Positions 60,164 to 64,000 of a stretch of 64,000 nt of DNA are shown in pieces. The first letter of the stretch is position 1. Each line of letters opens with the position of its first letter. The stretch lies in the NCBI GenBank assembly GCA_964036045.1, contig OZ038379.1, forward strand, positions 185,234,642 through 185,298,641, written 5' to 3'. This stretch comes from Eutreptiella sp. 'Long Island Sound 2002'. Its lineage: Eukaryota > Euglenozoa > Euglenophyceae > Eutreptiales > Eutreptiaceae. Made by a program: the position numbers and the translations under genes. The notes below the pieces were generated by a model. That model was not told the origin of the DNA. It saw only the letters and a list, made by a program, of their open reading frames with translations, and ran no database searches.

Positions 60164-60874
60164 ATGGCCGAATCCGCAGCTCTGACATCGCCACTGTTGT
60201 TGGTTAAAAAGCTGACTCCGTACGCTACACTGCCTTGCCGTTCTGATCCTGATGACGCCGGTTGTATGCTCTACAGTGCCTACGACCTTGTGGTGCCTTC
60301 CCGTGGTAAGTGCATTGTTAGAACTGACATTGCCATCGCTGTCCCTGAAGGAACATATGCTCGCATCGCGCCGCGCTCTGGGCTTGCTTGGAGGCACCAT
60401 CTACAGGTGGGGAACTCAGTCACTGGTCCTGGCTATCGTGGCAATGTAGCAGTGGTGTTGTTTAACCATGCAACCGAGGACTTCAAAGTCTCTCGTGGTG
60501 ATCAAGTGGCGCAGCTCGTTCTGGAACGCTTCGTCATTCCTGAGGTTGTGCAGGTCCTTGGTCCGCCTGCGCGCCCTGTCTACAGCCCTCATGGACGCGA
60601 CGGCGTCGCTCCCAGCACTCATCCCAGTTCAGCGCCCCCCCTGTCAACGCCGTCATCCACGACGCCGCTGTCAGCGATGTCATCCACGGCGCCGTCGTCA
60701 GAGCTGTCGACGAGTTCTACGGCGCCACCGTCGGCGCCGTCGCCCAGCTTTACGGCGCCATCATCGTCGGCTGCGGGGCCTACGTCTCCTATTTTGGCGC
60801 CGCAGACGGTTACACGGCCATCCAGGGCTCAACGAAAGGCGCGACAGCGCCTTCGAAATAAGGGGGCCCTCTGA
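60164..60874 (+). CDS. dUTPase-like protein of element E with altered catalytic motifs
   Basis: 236 residues from ATG 60164 (the frame is open 12 codons upstream without an ATG). Residues 15-130 follow trimeric dUTPase: motif 1 region AGCMLYSAYD (32-41), motif 2 APRSGLA (69-75), motif 3 region VTGPGYRGNVAVVLFN (86-101), motif 4 RGDQVAQLVLER (111-122). dUTPases hydrolyse dUTP to dUMP and keep uracil out of DNA. The Asp usual in motif 1 (AGYDL) is Met35 here, and the catalytic Asp of motif 3 (VIDxDYRG) is absent. The C-terminal motif 5 (glycine-rich, GFGSTG-like) is replaced by a ~90-residue Ser/Thr/Pro/Ala tail ending in a basic RKARQRLRNK patch. Probably enzymatically impaired or repurposed. 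Confidence 0.88.
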   Translation: MAESAALTSPLLLVKKLTPYATLPCRSDPDDAGCMLYSAYDLVVPSRGKCIVRTDIAIAVPEGTYARIAPRSGLAWRHHLQVGNSVTGPGYRGNVAVVLFNHATEDFKVSRGDQVAQLVLERFVIPEVVQVLGPPARPVYSPHGRDGVAPSTHPSSAPPLSTPSSTTPLSAMSSTAPSSELSTSSTAPPSAPSPSFTAPSSSAAGPTSPILAPQTVTRPSRAQRKARQRLRNKGAL

Positions 60875-62116
60875 TTCCACACAAGGTTTCAGTTTTTTTT
60901 TTTAATTGGGCCCTGTGTGGCTTGATTGGCATCAAGGGTGTGCTTCGCCACCCATTTCTTATTCAACTTGCGCAACAATGTCCACACTGTTTGCACCGCG
61001 CTCCTGCACTGCACGCCATCATCAGGTTATAATCTTTTGCTAGCCAGTTTGGCAGACACACTCTTCCCTCTGGGTGACTCAGATGGGTTTTGCGGAATTG
61101 GGTTTTGTTCAGCCCACATCACACTTGTTTCTTTTTCCCGACCCCCCTCTGCAGCAGCACATAGTTCCTAGTGCTAGTGGTTAGAGTTTTTCTAGCTTAG
61201 TTTCCCCGGTCCTCCCCCTGTAGGGCAGGGCAGGTGAGGGGAGGCGCTAAGGGCGCCGGTACTGTAATAGAGGTAGCCATTCCAGTAGGTGCAGGCCTGA
61301 GTGCTAGCATGTGTGTGCTGCTGTGTAGGCAGTCACTGCAGTGGGGGTGAGCCACGTGAGAGGGCTTTCTTTGAGAATGGGGTTTTTTCTTCAGCCCACG
61401 GCGCACATGCGTTTTTCCCCAACCCCACACTGACAGGTAGGTACAGTACACTTCGCGCCCCCCACACGTACACCTAGTGTTAGTGGGTATGATGTCAATA
61501 CCTTAGTGCCCCCAGTCCTTTCCCCAGGTGTAGGGAATGAGGGGGAGCCCTGTGTTCAGGGCTGATACCATTATCAGAGGTGCACACGTCAGTGTGACAC
61601 CCAGGGGTGGGTCGGAATGCTAATACGCCACTCCCCCCCCGCCTGACTGTGCACGCACACCCGGCGCACACCGTTCCTGATCCTGGATGCCTTACCATTT
61701 TTTCAAACAAATCCGTTTATTTTTTTAATTTTCAGTTTGAGAGACGTTGAGCCGTGTGTTTGGGTTGAGGGTAGAGGCGACGTGCCCCCCCACAGAGGGA
61801 AAAACCCCAGGGGACCTAAGGCCAGGTGAACGTGTGGGTGCCCCCCCTCATGGGGCGATAGGGAGCCCGGGGGTATAGGGTAGTCCAGGCGGAAGAACCA
61901 CACACAGGCATGCACACACATGCAGCTGGGTATAGGGAAACCGTGGGTGCCCCCCCCCTGGTTGACTGGACTCAACGCGTGCCACAGGGGTAGAGGGTAC
62001 ACCAGGGGAGACCCCCCCACAATAATTCAGTGGATGGAGGTGAATATTTCACTGCACGCTTTGTGCCCATTATTTGTTCTTTTTGTCAATCCCTCCATGG
62101 GTATGTCGGGTTTTGC
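60875..62116 (+). other. 3' noncoding part of element E
   Basis: No supported gene. T-run at 60892-60903, then GC-rich text with CCCC/GGGG runs and repeated phrases (TTTTTCCC.ACCCC, CAGCCCAC; compare about 61110-61200 with 61370-61480) suggesting an internal duplication of ~270 bp. Confidence 0.55.
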
Positions 62117-62124
62117 GAGGGGGG

Positions 62125-62468
62125 TGTAAAAGGCACATGCATGCACAGGGCAGGTGCACACACGCACAGCAGGCACAGCGCGCGCACACAGCAGTAGCAC
62201 TCGCAGATGGTGTATTGTATGTCTGCTTGATTGATTGTTATCAATGCAATCGAGATTAGGACTGCCCGTTGGTGTTATTCGACAACCCACACATGTACTT
62301 ATATCGTCCATGCAGACAATCATGTGATCGGATTTATTTGTCGTTTGGACAAGCCTAACAATCGTCTTCATGGTCCTGTGTATGCCTGCTGCAACGTGTG
62401 CTCCATATCTGGTGATATTGTCGACAAAACCTTTTCTGCAGCACGGGATTTTGGGCGTAGGGCTAACA
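62125..62468 (+). repeat. 3' LTR of element E (344 bp)
   Basis: Matches 59728-60071 with three substitutions; followed by CAACC and D gag. Confidence 0.94.
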
Positions 62469-62473
62469 CAACC

Positions 62474-63449
62474 CCAAACCTGGCAGGGTCTCTGAGCTTC
62501 TGGCCGACCTGGATCACTGGGCTGGACGACAGACGCCCGGTTCCTACAGCAGCGACAACCTGCTGTTCTGGTTGGTGGCCAAGCTCCCTCGAGAGCTATG
62601 GGACGAGTGCCGTTCGACGGCGGAGCGCAAGGCTAGATCTCTCCGCTACGAGGATCTCTGCGTGCTACTCCTGGAGCTGGCGCTGGAGAAGGAGAGCGAC
62701 CAGCACTTGAACAATTACCGTCCTGGAGGAGGAGGTTCTGGAGGTCATGGCAAAGGGTACCAAGGGTCCCGACCTGGGCAGGGGACTACCCCCAAACACG
62801 CCCACGCCCGTATCATGGAGAACGTGAAGGAGCTATTCTGGTGTGATGCCAGAGACGAGCAGGGCCACCTGCAGCACGCCCCTGACTGCGAGCAGCGAGA
62901 CTGCTTCGTAGTCCAGGGGAAGCAGCAGGAGAAGAACACCGGCGCCAAAGCGAAGCTGCCGGATCATTACAGGTGCACCATCACGTGTGCATTCTGCGGG
63001 AAGCGGAAGCACTACGAGGATGAGTGCTACCATAAGCAACGCCTATCGGCGAAGCTTAAGGGTGAAGAAATCCTGGCAAAGGCTCAGGCAAAGGTGGAGG
63101 CAAAAGCAAAGGCAACGACTCCGGCAAGGGCAAGTCGAAAGGACGTGGTCAAGGGCAAGACAAGGGTCAAGGTGGACGAGGAGGAGGCGCTAACCGCCAG
63201 CCCGACAACAAGAACAAGGACAAGAACGGAGGCAACCCCAACCCTAATCCAGGGGGGAACTCCGAGCCCTCTGGAGGGCAGTCTGGTCCTACCACACGCT
63301 CACAAATGCAGGCCCAGCAAGAACAAGGAGCCAAGCGTGAGCATGAAGGTGGTGATGACGGCAACGCTAAAAAGAGGAGCCGTTTCATGAGGATGGCCCG
63401 CAAATTGCGGAACAAGGGGTTCGAGGTGACCTGTCCCGCGGAGTTCTGA
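62474..63449 (+). pseudogene. Gag of element D, segment 3, frameshifted
   Basis: Continues capsid (KPGRVSELLADLDHWAG-like), then the Cys/His segment and CCHC knuckle CAFCGKRKHYEDEC. Two extra bases near 63068-63070 (GAAGAAATCC where C has GAAGATCC) shift the frame. The downstream Gly/Lys tail remains recognisable in the shifted frame up to UGA 63447-63449. So D gag would end in a foreign tail and could not read through into pol without compensation. Confidence 0.9.
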
Positions 63450-64000
63450 CGGGGACGCTCTGGTGGCACCCAAGACCTGGTGTTTTGGGTACGTATCCGA
63501 CTAGGGGGACGCGAATACCTGGCGGTATTGGACACTGGCGCCACCATATCTATAGTGGCCAAGAAAATTTTACCTTGTGGGAGCCTGAAGAACACCATGA
63601 CCACCGCTGCTATACGTATGGGGGATGGACATGTGGTGCACAGCTGCGGGGACTGTGAAGTGCAGGTACCTATGGGCTCCCGGACTATCGCCCATCGGTT
63701 CTATGTGATGGACACTGAGGCCTTCAACTTTGTACTGGGGACTGACTTCTTGGTACAGCACTCCCAGATACAATCCCTGACGCTGCAAGCGCCCTACCTC
63801 CTCTACGTGGACCACGGCAGTGGCAGAGAGTCTGTGCCACTGGAGCAGTCGGAACATACCTCGAGTTACCTGAGGCTATCGAAGGAGGAGCCCTCGAACA
63901 TGATGGCGGCCTCCAAAACTGAGGACTATCAACTATTGGGGGAAGTCCTAGACCAAGGTCTGAAGGAGTTGGGTTACTCTCGAGAAGACCTCAGTGTGGA
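63450..64000 (+). pseudogene. Pol of element D, start (protease, Dam-like region), runs off window
   Basis: Follows UGA with the same CGG GGA CGC ... codons as C. Protease LDTGATISIVAKK and VLGTDFL are intact; the sequence continues through EDYQLLGEVLDQGLKELGYSRED to the window end with no stop. It belongs to a defective gag-pol because of the upstream frameshift. RT and later domains are outside the window. Confidence 0.88.

Larger units (their letters stand above)
59728..62468 (+). mobile_element. element E: 2.7 kb non-autonomous LTR element carrying a dUTPase-like gene
   Basis: Two 344 bp LTRs (59728-60071 and 62125-62468) with TGTAA...CTAACA ends, three differences by eye, flanked by CAACC duplications (59723-59727 and 62469-62473). 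A polypurine tract GAGGGGGG precedes the right LTR. There is no gag, protease, RT or integrase; the only supported gene is dUTPase-like (60164-60874). The bases after the left LTR (AAACGACAAATTTCTGATCG) do not match the iMet PBS used by A and B, so the primer is unknown. It must be mobilised by another element. Confidence 0.93.
10792..64000 (+). mobile_element. element D: host Ty3/gypsy element, split twice, open at right edge
   Basis: D is the outermost retrotransposon. It starts with an LTR (10792-11577), a PBS-like site and the gag start (11676). It is interrupted by element A (11771-58286) inside codon-aligned gag, resumes at 58287, is interrupted again by element E (59728-62468), resumes at 62469, and continues into pol until the window ends. 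Its gag and protease segments are close to those of element C, so D is a sibling of C. A 2-base insertion near 63068 breaks gag. Its 3' LTR lies outside the window, so age and TSD cannot be read. Confidence 0.93.

Noticed and set aside
1-64000. Bacterial or viral origin of the window
   Set aside because: LTR elements with chromodomains, iMet primer sites, GT-AG introns and CACTA-type ends all indicate a eukaryotic nuclear genome.

Overview
The window is eukaryotic nuclear DNA made almost entirely of transposable elements. Intron-type splice sites (GTATGT donors), TATA-like boxes, G/C homopolymer tracts and plant/algal-type chromodomain Ty3/gypsy elements suggest a protist, perhaps a unicellular alga. 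The species cannot be fixed from the sequence, and no host housekeeping gene was recognised.

Layout. 1-10791 is gene-poor, repeat-bearing DNA. It holds a 1.2 kb terminal-inverted-repeat element (7412-8593) and several local duplications. From 10792 to the window end everything is one nested stack of transposons. Element D (Ty3/gypsy, from 10792, running off the right edge) is split in its gag gene by element A (11771-58286; 725 bp LTRs; TSD CCTAG) and again by element E (59728-62468; 344 bp LTRs; TSD CAACC). Element A is itself split by element C (15424-26863; 817 bp LTRs; TSD ATGAG), element B (30270-43179; 344 bp LTRs; TSD CTTG) and DNA transposon F (44429-55490; 16 bp TIRs CACATAGG..., TSD GA). 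Removing each insertion with one TSD copy restores the interrupted reading frame (A and D) or the interrupted repeat (A's 3' region). LTR divergence fits the order: A has 3 differences, while the elements inside it have 0 (C) and 1 (B).

How the genes work. A, C and D are one family (Gag with a CCHC knuckle; Pol with protease, RT, RNase H, integrase and chromodomain). B is a separate chromodomain gypsy family. In all of them gag and pol are in the SAME frame, separated by a single stop codon (UAG in A and B, UGA-C in C and D), which points to stop-codon readthrough; in B an 11-bp stem-loop begins one base after the UAG. Between protease and RT, A, B and C all carry a segment resembling the Dam-like methyltransferase-type domain of DIRS elements (NPPF in A, NPRF in C, CPPY in B). 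E has LTRs but no gag or pol; its only gene is a dUTPase-like protein with altered catalytic motifs. F is an 11 kb EnSpm/CACTA-like transposon carrying three leftward genes: a candidate DDE transposase with an AT-hook, a poly-Q protein with four SUMO-type motifs, and a gene built of phase-0 exons. Large subterminal tandem repeats flank them. C, with LTRs identical by eye and all catalytic residues present, looks recently active.
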